This document shows, piece by piece, positions 11,700 to 23,810 of a stretch of 64,000 nt of DNA. The position numbers and the translations under genes were made by a program. This stretch comes from Cephalopachus bancanus (lineage: Eukaryota; Chordata; Mammalia; Primates; Tarsiidae). Each line of letters starts with the position of its first letter. The first letter of the stretch is position 1. The notes under the pieces are model-generated. The model was given only the letters and a program-made list of their open reading frames with translations. It was not told where the DNA came from and did not search any database. The DNA lies in NCBI GenBank assembly GCA_027257055.1, contig JAPVLO010000323.1, positions 1,437,001 to 1,501,000 on the forward strand, in the 5' to 3' direction.

Positions 11700-12790
11700 T
11701 CTTTTTTTCTTTCCCTTCTCCTACTAGGACATTGTTATACTTTTGATATTGTCAAATGTCACTGTAGCTCCATTCAGTTTTCTTCAATAATTTGTCTCTC
11801 TCTTCTTCAGGTTATTGTGTATAATTTCTATTAATATATGTTTGAGTTCTCTGCTCCTTACTTTACTACCTGCAATTTGCTGTTAAGCTTATCCAGTGGA
11901 TTTTTTTTATTATGGAATTTCTATTTTGCTGTTGTTTTTTTGTTTTTTTTTTTTTAGTTTTCACTTCTTTGCTAAGCGTTCTCATCTGCTAATTCATTAT
12001 GGCAATATAAATTTATTTTCACATTATAGCAATTTAAAAGTTATCTTCTAATTCTAACATTTGGATCATCTTGGAGTTAATTTTCATCACCTCTTCTTTG
12101 TCTTAACAATGAGTTACATTTTCCTGTATATTCTCATGTCTAATAATTGGATTTTACACTGGATAGTCTGGTTGCTATGTTATGGAAGCTCTGAAATCTG
12201 TTATTCCCTTATGAAAAGCATTGATTTTAATTCTAGCAGGCCATTACATTTGTTAGACTCAAACTCTAACCTCTGTCTCCCCTAAGGTGGGAAGCAGCTA
12301 AAACGTCTGCTCTGATGTTTCAGCCTTCCAGTTGTTGTTTTTAGTTAGGCTCCAGGGAGCCCAACTCACCTCCTGTGAGTATTTCTGAGATGAGGCAAAG
12401 ATTTAGAGTTTCTGTACAGATTTTGGGCTGTTCTTTACGTGACCTCTTTTTCCTCAGGATTTTCTCTTCACTTTCCGTCTCCTGTAGAAGTCTCAGACTT
12501 TACCTTCTGACTTTTCAAGTGAGTAAGGCTACAGTGTTGGGTTTGAGATTTAGCAGCCCTCAGCCATATGGACTGGGCAATAGTTTCAGGAGAAAAGCCA
12601 TAATTCAAATCTCATCCAGTATAGTCTCTTCCTCTCAAGGGTCAGTTCCCACTTGTTTTTGGTTGTTCTCCCATGCCTTCAAGTAGGTGGATTTTATATT
12701 TTGTCCAGAGTTTGTAATTGTCATCTGCTTGAGAGCTAACTGATGCAAAGCTATCCTACCACTGATGTTCTTATTTTTTTGAAAGCTATT
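11700..12790. mobile_element. Old LINE-like stretch, family unsure
   Basis: T-rich sequence with 'aatttctattttgctgttgt', 'cttctaattctaacatttgg', 'tggatcatcttggagttaat' and 'gagttacattttcctgtata', a combination I associate with an ancient L1M/HAL1-type relic. The 74- and 103-codon frames inside it have no other support. Confidence 0.4.
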
Positions 12791-13054
12791 TAATAAAGTC
12801 CCTGTTTTTCTTCTTAGATTATCTCAAACAATTCATTTAACAAGTGATTTCAATGCCTTTCTAGGGTATCTTTTTTAAAACCAAAAGACTTCCAACTTAA
12901 ATATCTCTGATTATTGGTTATGCCTGCAGCTACATTAAAATTCAAATCTCTGTTTGATTGGTATATTATTAAATAATACCGTATGTGTCAGAAACCCGTT
13001 TTAGGGGGTGAGGGATTACATTCCTGAATACTACACAACACAAGCATGCTCTAT

Positions 13055-13275
13055 TTATTTATTTTTTTGTATGTTTTTTATTTTAAAGATGTGGGGTACC
13101 ATTCAGGATTAGGTAGACAAGTGATCATTGTACAGGTAAAATTTGGGCCTCCCTTTGGTCCCCACTTTGCCTGGTTTGAGGTCAGTTACCTTGATCGATG
13201 TTATGTGCCCTCCACCTTCCCTGGCAGTTCCCGGCTACTGCCAATCCCTTTCTTATTGTATTATGGTAAATGTTC
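13055..13275 (-). mobile_element. L1 3' UTR end, long-type, minus strand
   Basis: Reverse complement of the 3' UTR with 'actgccaatccctttcttat' at the far side and 'gatgtggggtaccattcagg' near the T-rich 3' end. It contains the extra 'gcctccctttggtccccact' block that is absent from the short type. Confidence 0.82.
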
Positions 13276-13309
13276 AGGGTTCAGCAAGTACACTCTTTAG
13301 AATTCTGGG

Positions 13310-14165
13310 ACTCTTAAAATGTCCAGTATCTGTTACCATGAAGGAAAACATCCGGTATGAAAATGATAATAGAAAAAGCTTTGACTACAAGCTAGTGAAT
13401 ACCAAGGAGAACATAAAATAATTCTTTTAATAACTGAAATATAAAGAGGCAAACTTAGAAAAACACTAGTTTACAACAAATATTATCTAAATAAACTTTA
13501 CTCATTTTACCTATACTTAAAAGCAATATAAATTTAAAAGCAATGAAAACAATAAAAGCTATCATGAAGTCTATGATTCTGTAGAAAATATGACATGCAT
13601 AGGTTTGTCTGGTCCATAAAACTACGCAGAATGCAGTCATTATGGTACGTCCTGGTAATATAGCTATTTGCATAAGCTCATTAAGAATATGTCTTCCTTC
13701 CTACCAGGATATAATTGACCAAGCCTAAACTGCAACATTTAGAGATGAATTTATTTTGACAATCCCACTATTGAGGTACTAATGCTACACTTTATAAATG
13801 GTAGCAGTGCATTCAACGTCCTCCTGGGATATCTTGGTATCTCCTCTATGGCCTTCAGAATCTCAATGTTTCAGGCAACAAAGAATCTAACTTTCTCAAA
13901 AGACAAGAATCTTAGGGGGAAAGAGGGTCCTCAAGAAAATAAGAATGCCACAGTTATAAATACTATAGCAAAGTCAGAGGAAGATAAATTCAATACGTCT
14001 AACTTTAAGGATTTTTTTTTTGAGTCCGGCAACTTCAAGGATTTTACAAAGGCCCCACAAAGAAGTTAACTTAGCCTTAGTTCATATGGCAGTGAGCTTG
14101 CTGACCACACAAGATAGTTTCACTGGGTTAATAAACATTTCTTGCTGTACCTTTTAAAATAAAAC
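13310..14165. other. Unassigned stretch around a micro-insertion
   Basis: AT-rich with no recognised gene. The 95-codon frame 13782-14069 spans the micro-insertion at 14016-14030 and resembles no protein I know; the frame 13455-13673 on the minus strand is hydrophobic only because it is T-rich. Confidence 0.4.
14001..14045 (-). mobile_element. Micro-insertion resembling two Alu ends
   Basis: The words 'aactttaaggatttt' (14001-14015) and 'aacttcaaggatttt' (14031-14045) form a 15-bp direct repeat with one difference. They bracket 15 bases that read, on the minus strand, GCCGG-ACTC-A6: the first bases of an Alu, its last bases before the tail, and a short A run. Confidence 0.6.
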
Positions 14166-14168
14166 ATG

Positions 14169-14472
14169 CTCACCAGTGCGGCGGCTCATGCCTATAATCC
14201 CAGCACTTTGGGAGGCCAAAGTGAAAGGATTGCCAGAGTCCAGGGGTTCGAGACCAGCCTGGACAACTTGGTGAGACTTTATGTCTACAATAAATAAAAA
14301 AAATTACCCAGGCGTGGTAGTGCGCATCTGTAGTTCTAGCTACTTGGAAGGCTGAAGTGGAAGGATCACCTGAGCCCAGCAGATTGAGGCTGCGGTAGCC
14401 ATGAGCATGCCACTGCACTCCAGCCTGGGCAACAGAGTGAGGCTCCTACTAAAAAAAAAAAAAAAAAAAAAA
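14169..14472 (+). mobile_element. Full-length Alu
   Basis: Dimer with a long uninterrupted A tail (about 22 A), suggesting moderate youth. Confidence 0.94.
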
Positions 14473-14474
14473 TT

Positions 14475-15240
14475 GCTAAATAGAACAGAACATACAAAAT
14501 ATAGAAATCTAGGTTTATAAACTATAGAAAATAGATAATACTGAAACTGTCAGTTTAGATTATGCTTTGAAAATATTCTCTGATGTAGAAAAACAATTCA
14601 AAGTATTATCAGTATTTATACAAATGTTGCTGGTAACTGTGACTGTGGATATACAGTACAAATGAGGAAATCTATAAAGTTGATGAACAGGTAATAAATT
14701 CAATGACTTCAATGCAAAAATCAAATGAGATGGATAGAACTTTCCTTAAGACAGATCTACAAAGATTCAAAAAACTGAATGTGCATTTTAAAAAAAATGT
14801 TTCCAACTTGATCTGGGGCAGAACCTACTTGTAAAGTAGAATTCACAATCTCCTTCTGTGAAAAAATTAAAATTCTTGATGAAATACTTGAGCAATTTCC
14901 TGATTAACTTTAACTGGAATAGACTTGTTCTTGGAAACCAGCTACCTAGGCATCCAGTTAATTGTCAGTGGTCAGTCATGAATCTAGTGATCTTGAACCC
15001 TCATTTTTTATCTAGTCTAACAATATCTAACTATTTAGTTTTCTTATCAAATGTCCCCAAGAATGAACGTTTGAATCAACCTATTGGAAACCCTTTAATA
15101 TAAGACTGAAATAAAATTTTGACATATGCTCATAAATTATTTGTCCAAAAAGGTTTTTCTAACAGTTTGCTCATTAATCATCACCACCCCCTTGGAAATA
15201 ATTTCACTTTTACCCTAATGGCACATAGTGCTTACTCATC
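14475..15240. other. AT-rich stretch, no gene seen
   Basis: Short frames only (81 codons at 14858-15103). Nothing recognised. Confidence 0.45.
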
Positions 15241-15242
15241 TT

Positions 15243-15345
15243 GTATTTCATTCATTTATTAATTCAGAAAATACTTATTAATCCTTTGCTTCATATTGTA
15301 AAATGTTCTAAATACTGGTGATACAGCAACAAATATAATGAAATG
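15243..15345 (-). mobile_element. L2/MIR 3'-end-like fragment
   Basis: It has 'tttcattcatttattaattc', 'aaatactggtgatacagcaa' and 'caaatataatgaaatgat' in the order of the conserved L2/MIR end. Confidence 0.5.
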
Positions 15346-15653
15346 ATCAAAAATCTACTATATGATTTGCTCGTTTATTTTTCTTTAAGGTACCATCCTG
15401 CTCTCCTAAAATGAATGTAATTGCTTGGTTTTGACTATTTCATTTCTTTTATTTTGCCAAACTCATTTCAAATTTCTGCATCAACACCAAGGCACTATAT
15501 CTACCATGGAGCCACTTATATGAATATAAAATATATATCTTTCTATTATATCACCCAGATCTTCCTCCACTCACCTCCAGCTGCTAACTCCTCAGTTGAT
15601 AATCACTTTCTGGTTACAGTAATTCACATAGCAGTGCATTAACTAGAAAGTTG

Positions 15654-15912
15654 TCTGTAATTTCAGCACTTTGAGAGGTAGAGGCGAGAGAACTGCCTGA
15701 GCCCAAGGATTCGAGACCAGCCTGGGCAACTTGGTGAGACCTCATCTCTACAATAAATCAAAAAATTAGCCAGGAGTGGTGGCGCATGCCTGTGGTTCCA
15801 GTTATTTTGAAGGTGAGCCCAGCATGTCAACCCTGTGGTGGTCATGCATCTGCCACTGCATTCCAGTCTGGGTGACAGAGTGAGACTGTGACTCAAAAAA
15901 AAAAAAAAAAAG
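15654..15912 (+). mobile_element. 5'-truncated Alu
   Basis: It starts at the 'ctgtaatttcagcactttg' position, about 20 bases into the element, and has a short deletion before 'gagcccagcatgtcaaccc'. A tail of about 17 A. Confidence 0.9.
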
Positions 15913-16233
15913 AAAGAAAGTTACGTGTGCTGGACAGTATTTCCTGGCTCTACTGATAAGCACATTATACCAGCCCTTGCTAATGTCACGAAAATAATAT
16001 AAATTAGCCTGACAATGTTTTTTCAATGAAGCCATTCTCATAGTTATTAAAGCACTCAAGGTGTTATTAACTAAACAATCCTCTACAGTATTTTCACAGA
16101 AAATGAATTTAAAGGTTCTATCTTTCCTGTTTACAAAAGGATATTTGAACTGATTTCTAATTTTTCTATACCTCTAAGATATTTGAGAAAGACTAATTAG
16201 TAATTTGTATTGATTTTGACGTTTTAAAAATAA

Positions 16234-16543
16234 GTCAGGCATGGTGGCTCACACCTGTAATCCCAGTACTTTGGGAGGCAGAGGCGAGTTGACTGCCTGA
16301 CCCCAGGGGTTCAAAACCCCTGGGTAACTTGGTAAGACCTCATCTCTACAATAAATCATAAAAATGATCCGGGTGTGGTGGCCCATGCCTGTAGTTCCAG
16401 CTACTTAGAAGGCTGAGGCAGAAGGATCGCCTGGACCCAGCAGGTCGAGGTTGCAGTGGCCATGAGTGTGCCACTGCACTTTAACCTGCGTTACAGAGTG
16501 AGATTCTGACTCAAAAAAAAAAAAAAAAAAAAAAAAGAAAAAA
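16234..16543 (+). mobile_element. Full-length Alu
   Basis: Dimer with a long A tail running into an AT dinucleotide stretch at 16544-16570. Confidence 0.93.
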
Positions 16544-17033
16544 ATATATATATTATGTATATAATACATAAGGACAACTCACAGGAATCATGAGTTTACA
16601 TAGCTTTCGTTTATTTAGTGACTTATAGCTCATTTTATTTTGATGTCCTAACCTCATGTTTTATGTGCTTGCTCCTAATTTATAATTATTTATATGCTTT
16701 CTCCTAACTGTTAATCACACATAGAAATGCTTATATATCTCTTAATGTCCCCATTAGAAGAATGACTTCTAATTACACTATCAAATTTCATTATCAGAAT
16801 CTAAAATAATAGAAAGGGAAATGGATAGATTCCAAACAGCAGGTAAGAGATGTTACTGTAAAATATGTTATTGAGTATTTATAACAGGTCTATTTCTTGA
16901 GCACCTATATCCCAGGCACTTTGCAAGTGCTGTGGCTACAGCAGCGAACAAGACAGGTGTGGTCTTTGCCCTTGTGGAAGTTTTTATGTAGTTCCAAAAA
17001 TCAAACAGAGAGAAAAGATGTTGAAAAATAAAT

Positions 17034-17326
17034 AGCCAGGTGTGGTGGCTCATGCCTGTAATCCCAGCAATTTGAGAGACAGAGGCAAGAGGCTGGTCTG
17101 AGCCCACGGGTTGAAGATCAGCCTGGGCAACATAGAGAGATCTCATCGCTACAATAAATAAATAAAGAAATTAGCCAGGCGTGGTGGTGCACACCTTTAG
17201 TTCCAGCTATATGGAAGGCTGAAGCAGAAGAATCGCCTGAGCCCAGCAGGTTGAGGCTGCGGTGGCCGTGAGTGTGCCACTGCATTCCAGCCAGGGTTTC
17301 GGAATGAGTCTCTGACTCAAAAAATA
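17034..17326 (+). mobile_element. Full-length Alu
   Basis: Dimer with a short degenerate tail. Confidence 0.92.
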
Positions 17327-17767
17327 ACCAACTAACGAAACAAATAAATTTCTGAGGACTCAGGGTAAAGAACAATAAGGCTAAAATGAAAACTGGAGAT
17401 GAGGATTGAGTTGTTTAGGGGAAAGGGAGCATGCCAGGGCATGACAGGCTCCAGATGCTGAAAGCAGCTAACATAGAAAGGAGACAAGCTTCCCCAGTGC
17501 TAGCAGCTCTGTGATTAGACATCAGAAGTCCAGGCTCCTGTCTCTCTAAAGAATCCGAGCAAGAGAAAGCCAGGAATTCCTTCAGGGGCTCCCCCCATTC
17601 CCCATAGTCCACTTGTGAACTGAAATCTCTTAGCTATGGAATACAGTGTTTCATAATTGTAAATAAGTAGCTTAAAATACAAATTCTCTAATAGAGACAA
17701 ACTAATTTATGCTCATATATAATAGATCAGTCACAGGAATGAATGGCTAACATCAGCGCATTCTCAG

Positions 17768-17841
17768 CAAGAAAAATTAGCTGGGCATGGTAGCATATGC
17801 CTGTAGTTCCAGCTACTTGGAAAGCTGAGGTGGAAGAATCC
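17768..17841 (+). repeat. Alu right-arm fragment without tail
   Basis: About 73 bases of linker and early right arm. It has no A tail and no target duplication, and it is almost identical to 18692-18764 inside the neighbouring Alu, sharing the unusual 'tagcatatgcctg' and 'ggaaagctgag'. Confidence 0.85.
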
Positions 17842-18566
17842 CCGAAAATAAAGGATGTTGAATGTCTGAAGTTTGGGGAAGGATTCCCAAACAGGAAACA
17901 AAAGGATGCAGGTAGAAGAGGCTTTAGGAAGTAACTTTATGAATTTAATCATTTTGCCAGTATAAAATTGGGACTAGGAGTGTTACATGTTTTACATATA
18001 AATTTCAGATGATGAGTCAGTAAAGTAGGCTTTTTTTTATAAAGGAAAAAAAATCCAATCCCAGAGATTTGTAAATTAAGTTATTATACACATTTATTAA
18101 AAATTTTGCTAAAAAAATCATATAAAATATACACACAAAAAATATATAGCTATATTGACTATTCTTCATGTCTTTAAGTTTCATATGGCTCTTTTGTGAT
18201 TTTCAAATATACTATAGAATCATGTCACACCATTGCCTCAATGGGGGCAATCTTGCCTCTGGCAAAAATTGGTTTGGGGGAAGGAAGGGTAAAAACTTCT
18301 TAAACAATGGTTTATGACCTGCCAAAGGGTCACAGCACATAAACAGACACACAGTATATCTGTGGTATTAATATTGATCTAAAACAGGTTCAGAGACTGA
18401 AGGTGATAATGAAAAGAAGGTTGAGAAACATTTCTCTATGAACTTCATTATGTTCTATCTTGTATTTGGAGTCCAAAGGTAGTTTTTTGGCTTAGACAAA
18501 CGAACTTTTCTTCTACTACCTTTGTAATAACTTGTTCTTCGGAGTCCTTAGAAAGGGTCTTTAAAG

Positions 18567-18917
18567 GGCGGGCACAGTGGCTCACTCCTATAATCCCAGC
18601 ACTGGGGGAGGCTGAGATGAGAAGATTGCCTGAGCCCAGGGGTTTGAGACAAACCTGGGCAACTTGGTGAGACCTCATCCCTACAATAAATCAAGAAAAA
18701 TTAGCTGGGCATGGTAGCATATGCCTGTAGTTCCAGCTACTTGGAAAGCTGAGTGGAAGAATCCTCTTGCCCAGCAGGTCAAGGCTGTGGTGACTGGGAG
18801 TGTGCCACTCCACTCTAGCCTGGCCAATAGAGTGAGACTCCAACAAGGAAGGAAGGGAGGAAGGAAGGAAGGAAGGAAGGAAGGAAGAGGAAGGAAGGAA
18901 GAAGAAGAAAGAAAGAA
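18567..18917 (+). mobile_element. Full-length Alu with (GGAA)n tail
   Basis: The perfect 17-base target duplication 'agaaagggtctttaaag' lies at 18550-18566 and 18918-18934. The A tail has turned into a GGAA/GAAA microsatellite (18846-18917). Confidence 0.96.
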
Positions 18918-18979
18918 AGAAAGGGTCTTTAAAGAACATATAGCTCCCCTGGATTCCTTTGACTCAAAATACTTGAGTC

Positions 18980-19290
18980 AGTCAGGTGCGGTGGCTCATG
19001 CCTGTAATCCCAGCATTTTGGGAGGCAGAAGCAAAAGGATTGCCTGAGTCTAGGGGTTTGAGACCAGCCTGGACAAATTGCTGAGACCTCGTCCCTACAA
19101 TAAATAAATAAATAAATAAGCTGGGTATGGTGGTGTATACCCATGGATCCAGCTACTTGGAAGGCTGAGGCGGAAGGATTGCCTAAACCCAGTGGTTGAG
19201 CTGCGGTGGCTGTGAGTGTGCCACTGCACTCCAGCCTGGGAGACGGAGTGAGACTCAGACTCAAATAAACCCAAACAACAACAACAAAAA
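18980..19290 (+). mobile_element. Full-length Alu
   Basis: Dimer with an AATA expansion in the middle linker (19098-19120) and an (AAC)n-like tail. Confidence 0.94.
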
Positions 19291-19400
19291 ACTTTGGTCA
19301 TCTGGAACATTTTCAGCTACTTCCCTAAGTTTTAATATAACGTTCTTAAAATTAATTTTTGAATTTTGTCAATTTTTCCTTTTCTTTTATGAGCCCTATT

Positions 19401-19708
19401 TCTTTCTTTTCTTTTCTTTTCTTTTCTTTTGAGATGGAGTCTCACTCTGTCGCTCAGACTGGAGTGCAGTGGCCACTCCCGGCCACTGCAGCCTCGACCT
19501 GCTGGGCTCCGGCGATCCTTCTGCCTCAGCCTTCCAAGTAGCTGGAACTACAGGCGCGCGCTTCCATGCCTGGCTAATTTTTGATTTATTGTAGAGATGA
19601 GGTCTCACCAAGTTGCCCAGGTGGGTCTTGAATCTGCAGGCTCAGGCAATCCACTTGCCTCAGCCTCCCAAAGTGCTGCGATTACAGGCTGAGCCACCGA
19701 GCCCAGCC
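19401..19708 (-). mobile_element. Full-length Alu, young GC-rich subfamily
   Basis: The tail is a (CTTTT)n run at 19401-19430. The right arm carries the 'gtggccgggagtggccact' hairpin variant (reverse strand). Confidence 0.94.
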
Positions 19709-19711
19709 TTT

Positions 19712-21100
19712 ACATTACCATTTTTCTACCAACCGCCATTCAGTTAGATACACCATAGGTTACAGAACCATATTTTAAGAGGACACCCATCTAACCAGAC
19801 AAACGACACTAAATTCGCTCCCAAAACTTGTGACAATGTGTTTCACTTCTAAGTAGATAGACCAAAGTTTTGTTTCATGCCTGATATTGGAAAAGAGCTT
19901 AGTTACTCTTCACCTTGTAATTATTGGGAAACTTTCAATATATTCCTGCCAAATTATCTACTTTAAACAAAGCTCTAAAATGACCTCACTGTCTTTTTGT
20001 GCCAGCCCTGAGAGCAAGTGGGAGTATAATCCTGGGCTAGCTGTCCAAGGTCACACTGGTTTCTCTCCTCCCTTACCTTGACCTCACACATTCTTTTATT
20101 TTTATATCTAGCAGGCCTCAGTCATATGGTATTACAGTTATGCTTTACTTCTTTTAGTCTTCCTATTTTATTTTTCTATTCCTCTTGTTTGTGGTGAGAC
20201 TATCTGTGCTAATTCTCTCGTGAAGGTCACTTCCAGTCCCACCCTCCACATTCTACCATGATTAGCCTTATTCCAACCAAAGTAGTTTGAAATCCTCTGT
20301 GCTCATTAGTTCAACCTTCTCTCTGAGGTAGGTATTCCTTCCTCTCAGATAAATTCTATTCCTAATTAAAGAAATCCATCTGGACCATTACCCCATCTAA
20401 ACTGACGAACTACTCAAATACTGTTGATGTGCTCAATATATTTGCAAACTAATGAGGTCTTTCTAACACCATGGGAGAAACTTATTAATCACACATAGCT
20501 ATCTTACATGGTACCTATTGATCAAGGCTTTATTTAAGAATGATGGCTTTCCAGTAAACAATACCAGTTGAATTAGTGGAAAAGGCCAGAGTGAACAAGT
20601 CTCAGGATAACAAGGAAGGTGGCACCAACAACCACGTAATAGAGACAAATAATTTGGTGTCTTTCCTAATGATTGTAAGGATCTCAGAATATTTGACTTG
20701 TCTTTCATTCAGGAAACAGAAACCATTTATGTGTTATCCCAAACAAAGAATATACACTGAGTGATGTGCAAGCCTAACAAATCAGGAGAGGCAGAAAACA
20801 GGAAAGTGTGGTTGCCAAAAATTCCAATCCACTGAAAGATTGCTAGTAAAGTTTAAACAAATGCAAAGTAGAACAAAGGAAAAACTACAAAAGGTGAGTA
20901 CGTGTTTTTAACTCCAGACTACAAAAAAAGGATGTGATTCAAAAGTTACACATGCTAAAAATTGGATTAGACCTGTGTACAGCTGTATGAGGAATGAATC
21001 ATTGATAGCAGTGACTATCACTATAAGCATGGAAAATATACAGAAAGTGAAATACAGCAGAAATTGTAGCCAGTGCTAGGATATGATGGTGTTAACCCTT
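19712..21100. other. Unassigned Alu-free stretch
   Basis: No gene found; frames are at most 69 codons. It is the start of an Alu-poor block extending to the CpG island, which may reflect constraint near the promoter or simply chance. Confidence 0.4.
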
Positions 21101-21104
21101 ACTG

Positions 21105-21392
21105 AGATGGACTTCACAGCAACTTGAATGGATTTAGAGTCGATCATACTCAGTGCTCTATCTCAGAAGCAAAGAACAGAGTACCATATGTTCTCACTCA
21201 TAAACTGACCTTGAACAATTGTAATACTATAAGAAAGGGATTGGCAGTAGTGGGACACTCTGGGGGGGGGCGGGGATTGGCAGTTGAGGAAAACTGCTAG
21301 GGGAGGGAGGGGCAACAAGGGTACCTGCATAATCAAAGTTTGTGTACCTAACCTTGAACTGTACCCCACATCTTTATAATAATGATAAATAA
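21105..21392 (+). mobile_element. L1 3' end, short-type UTR
   Basis: The ORF2 tail words 'gaacagagtaccatatgttc' and 'tcactcataaactgac' precede a 3' UTR with a duplicated 'gggattggcagt' block at 21237 and 21284 and a G8/CG4 run. It ends at 'gtaccccacatctttataat'. Confidence 0.88.
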
Positions 21393-21397
21393 AAATG

Positions 21398-21640
21398 TAA
21401 AAAATCCTTACTGAGCACCTATTAGGTGACAGGGGCTTTCCTTAATGTGATTTGCTACATTTAATTCACACAACAATCCATCAAGGTAGGCCTTATTAAC
21501 CTGGTTACACATGGATTCAGAGATTAAAGTTCAGAGAAGTTGAATAACGTGAGTACATTTACACTCACACTGCACAGTACAGTCAGAATTGAATAGCAGC
21601 TTTTCCTATCTTGAGACCATGCTTTTTACCCCATGCCAAA
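21398..21640 (+). repeat. MIR SINE
   Basis: 'ccttactgagcacctattag', 'ttaattcacacaacaatcca', 'agattaaagttcagagaagt' and 'tgaccatgc'-like end words follow the MIR order over almost its full length. Confidence 0.8.
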
Positions 21641-21894
21641 CTATAAGAATCGATATTTTAAAAGAAATGAAGCGAATTCGAGGATACTTCCATAGTAATG
21701 TAATCCTTGTTTGTTGTAGTTTACTTTCCTGAGTGATCTAGGACTGGAGATACAGCCAACACTCCAGAAATGAAGTATAACACCGCGGAGTGTATTGCAG
21801 CCTGTGAGACCATCATTGCAAAGTAGATAAAAAGAGTTGAGGGGCAGGAGTGAATTGTCCACAAGTTGAGTTCTGAATTAGTCATTTAATAAAA

Positions 21895-22020
21895 ATCAGT
21901 GGCAAAAAACATGGGCTTTGGAGACAGATGGCTTTGATTGGAATTCTGTTATATACTAGTCTTTTTACATGGAAAATCTTGGTCAGGTGACTTTATAACC
22001 GCTGACTCCTCATACAGTCA
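21895..22020 (-). repeat. MIR SINE fragment
   Basis: Reverse-strand MIR: 'acatgggctttggagacaga' then 'tggtcaggtgactttata' in the expected order. Confidence 0.6.
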
Positions 22021-22544
22021 TTATGGTAAGTTACCAATAATTATATGTAGAAAAAGAAAAAAAAAAGCAGCAGCTTTGAATAATGGGGGGAGGGGGCGGG
22101 AAGCACATCATGCTTGGCCTCATTCAGGTATTAACTTAGCTGTATGGTATTTGACATGCCACAAAATCCAGCTTCCTTCCTCTGTCAAATTTGAATGGTA
22201 CTTCTACCTCAAGGGTTTGTTGTAAGAATCTGAGATCATGTGTCTTAGATGCCAATTATATTAATGTGCCATTTTCAATCATTAATACAATCCTTGGAAA
22301 AATAAGTATTGTTCTCTTCTTTAAATTTGGCCTCTATTATAATGTTATAGATGACTATAACTTAAAAATATTAGACTAGGCCACTGTCTTGCTAAGCTAT
22401 GGTGTGATCACGTACTCTGAGCTACGGCCAGGCCATGTTTCCTTAAACTCTGGCCACCCCTCCCTTGGGGAGGTGAATCTCCTCTTTCTCCTTCTAATTT
22501 ACTTTTTAAATAAACTATATTTAAGTATATATATTAGACTATAC

Positions 22545-22582
22545 TCCTAAATTGTACCCCACATCTATTAAAAAAACTAGAC
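22545..22582 (+). repeat. Short L1 3' terminus
   Basis: 'actcctaaattgtaccccac' followed by 'atctattaaaaaaa' is the last part of the local L1 3' UTR type. Confidence 0.55.
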
Positions 22583-22743
22583 TATTAAAATCATAATAAT
22601 TTGGTAAAAACTGGACAACTTAGGAGTTAAGATTATTTCTAACTTTGTATCTTTTTAAGAGAGAAACTTCATATACCTGGAAAATTTTCATTTCTTGCTC
22701 TTATAGTTCCTAGTGCATTTTTTTCTCACTGAAAGCATTCCCT

Positions 22744-22746
<3 letters not shown>

Positions 22747-22797
<51 letters not shown>
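22747..22797. repeat. (AC)n microsatellite
   Basis: About 25 uninterrupted AC units. Confidence 0.98.
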
Positions 22798-22799
<2 letters not shown>

Positions 22800-23690
22800 C
22801 ATTAAATGAAGTGCGTAGTCAGTCTGAGAAATAAGAGATTAACAAAGGCTTTGATAATTTTATTAATAAGAACATTGTTAAACGTGCTTGTTATCTCTGA
22901 TACAATCGTTGGGTTGATGGGGCCTACCTATGGTCAATCTATTGTGACCCAAGGAAAAGATCCATCTTTGCCAAACTGTTCCTACCTCCCCCGCAAAGGA
23001 AACAAACACACACACTGACCCCAAGACAATTTAAGTTAGTCACTCCAAAGTACAGGAAACCAGTTTCACCCTTGGCCTTCCCTATGTAAGCAAGTCACAA
23101 GAAATTCAAATATCATCGATTTGGGTTGCATAAATCTAATCTGTTATCTTTGTCTATAACATTGCTTATGCATCTGAGCAAATGTTTAGTTCAGATTACG
23201 TGTTGGGTTCGCAAGTTTTCCACAAATTATTAAAAAATAAAGACAATGTATAAAACCGACTGGCTGTGGCGATTTTGCAGTGTTGTGACAACCAAGAGGA
23301 TTACCATCGCTTTTACTCCTCTCTGGTCTACACGGCATGTTAATGACCTGTCCAGGCTGAAGCCTCTCTCCTCTGTGCCTTGGGGACCGCCACATACCTG
23401 TCTGGAAATGTGACCGTTGTTAAGGCTACATTTCTTTACCGCGATCTTGAAAGAAGCAAGTGACTAAAACAGGACTTCGGTTTCCTTTACCTATTCCTCC
23501 CCCCGCCCTCAAAAGTCTACTTTAGATGGAAAGTAATTCAAGCCTCCCTCTGACAAACACCAGCACTCCCACAAAGATGGTTACGTTCCTATTTTTCACT
23601 TTTAAGAAGGGTGAGAGCCTGAAAAATGTTTCCTAACTGGGTTGCTGGGAGTTTAAAATGCTTAAGGAAATTGAAGCCAAGTGAAGTTTG
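22800..23690. other. Repeat-free approach to the CpG island
   Basis: No recognised repeat or exon. The base composition rises towards the island. Open frames (70 codons at 22806-23018, 69 on the minus strand at 23186-23395) are not flanked by convincing splice sites for a coding exon. Confidence 0.4.
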
Positions 23691-23810
23691 GCCCCAGCAC
23701 CCTGAAATATCCGCATTAGGATGCGGGCTAGGTGCCTGGCTGTTGCAAAGCCAGGGACGGTGAGAGGTTTGGAAGAAACTGTTTGGAATCGGATGCGCAC
23801 CGGCAGGCTT

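Noticed and set aside
13455..13673. Hydrophobic 72-codon frame resembling a membrane protein
   Set aside because: The I/F/L content follows from the AT-rich sequence. No splice sites or family resemblance.
13782..14069. 95-codon frame as a possible processed pseudogene
   Set aside because: It has no similarity to a protein I know, no A tail, and it reads through the micro-insertion.
22747..22797. Regular repeat as a CRISPR-like array
   Set aside because: It is a plain AC dinucleotide run with no spacers; the genome is mammalian.
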